Assembly: GCA_017964325.1 (NCBI GenBank)
Contig: JAGCSE010000019.1
Span: forward strand, 1-6,373
Length of the DNA stretch: 6,373 nucleotides
DNA from: Victivallales bacterium
GTDB taxonomy: Bacteria > Verrucomicrobiota > Lentisphaeria > Oligosphaerales > Oligosphaeraceae
Direction of reading: 5' to 3'
Part shown: positions 5,857-6,373 of the stretch, piece after piece
Layout: every line of letters starts with the position of its first letter
Position numbering within the stretch: position 1 is the stretch's first letter
Notes under the pieces: model-generated
What the model saw: the letters and a program-made list of their open reading frames with translations, nothing else
The model's database searches: none
Told to the model about the DNA's origin: nothing
Position numbers and translations under genes: made by a program

Positions 5857-5879
5857 CTTATCATATAAAGGAGCCTTCC

Positions 5880-6373
5880 ATGAAATATAAATATCTGTTG
5901 TTTGCTATCTTAAGCCTTTCCATCATCGCCTGGGCGGATGATATTCTGCCAGGCGGCTTCGCCCTGCCGGACATCCAGTCAACATTGGCTGTTCCCGCCA
6001 ACAATGTCTTCCAGATTCGCAAGCTGAAAACCGCCTATCTCGCTCCGGACGCCACGGGGAAATTGTCATTAACGTTGGAATGCGGCCTTATCGGGCGATA
6101 TACGGACACTCTGCGTTATTCCATCAACGACTTGCGCGGCAATACGTTGCAGGAAGGCGTCATCGATGTCAAAGAGAAACGTTCCATCGAATTGACGAAT
6201 CTGCCGCAGGCCATTTTGAAACTGACGATTAACGCGAATCAAAACTCCACGTTCCTCCGTGTCACCACAGGCCATTGTGCCGTCGAAGCGTCCTCCGGCG
6301 ATCCGCTTCATCTTATCAACGGCCGCCCGAAGATGTTTTTCCGAGTCAATGGCGGCAGGCTGAAAATCAAAGC
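5880..6373 (+). CDS. Secreted protein of unknown function (3' end beyond window)
   Basis: The first 164 codons are present and the frame is open to the end of the window. AAAGGAG (5867-5873) lies 6 nt before the ATG, supporting this start. Residues 1-19 are a signal peptide (MKYK start, hydrophobic LLFAILSLSIIAW, cleavage after AWA before DD), so the protein is exported. The visible mature part has alternating hydrophobic and polar stretches typical of beta domains (TGKLSLTLECG, TLRYSINDLRG, ILKLTINAN, TFLRVTTGHC), ending near INGRPKMFFRVNGG. I do not recognise the family. It follows the esterase on the same strand with a 72-bp gap that holds the CTAG array, so co-transcription is possible. 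A large extracellular carbohydrate-active or binding protein would fit the context, which is inference. Confidence 0.8.
   Translation, partial: MKYKYLLFAILSLSIIAWADDILPGGFALPDIQSTLAVPANNVFQIRKLKTAYLAPDATGKLSLTLECGLIGRYTDTLRYSINDLRGNTLQEGVIDVKEKRSIELTNLPQAILKLTINANQNSTFLRVTTGHCAVEASSGDPLHLINGRPKMFFRVNGGRLKIK

Overview
The window looks like accessory DNA of a Gram-negative-type bacterium of roughly 50% GC. It has several Sec signal peptides with A-x-A cleavage sites, good AGGAG-type ribosome binding sites, and the sugar-kinase plus sialate-O-acetylesterase gene content common in carbohydrate-degrading Bacteroidota and PVC-superphylum bacteria (Lentisphaerae/Verrucomicrobia). The PVC assignment is inference from gene style only, because no phylogenetic marker is present.

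Left part (1-1908, + strand): a tandem family of small secreted proteins built from PPC-like (bacterial pre-peptidase C-terminal-like) beta domains with no attached enzyme. In order there are the 3' end of one copy (1-105), a two-domain copy (271-927), a 41-codon copy reduced to its signal peptide plus 14 residues (1094-1219), and a one-domain copy with a basic Pro/Gln/Lys-rich repeated tail (1315-1851). The two full-length copies share a duplicated promoter and leader: TTAACA, exactly 17 bp, CATAGA, followed by a conserved GTCGGAAGAA. Each has an AGGAG ribosome site 8 nt before its ATG. Hairpins follow the copies, and a strong intrinsic terminator at 1867-1908 closes the array.

Middle (1957-3621, - strand): an AraB-type ribulokinase of the FGGY family. 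It is nearly full length but lacks a glutamate known to contact L-ribulose in a characterised homologue. A 194-bp divergent intergenic region (3622-3815) carries a 9-bp inverted repeat that may be an operator.

Right part (3816-6373, + strand): a 663-residue sialate O-acetylesterase-family protein with an inserted galactose-binding-like domain and no signal peptide. Next comes a short spacer holding five CTAG tetramers spaced exactly 8 bp apart. After it begins a secreted protein of unknown function that runs off the window.

Functionally, the kinase and esterase suggest cytoplasmic processing of acetylated sugars or oligosaccharides followed by phosphorylation of a ketopentose or similar sugar; the last gene would act outside the cytoplasmic membrane. 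The PPC array is transcriptionally insulated by its terminator and is probably a separate surface or secreted module. The most unusual features are the PPC array with its duplicated promoter and decayed member, the CTAG octamer array, and the substituted substrate and active-site residues in the two enzymes.
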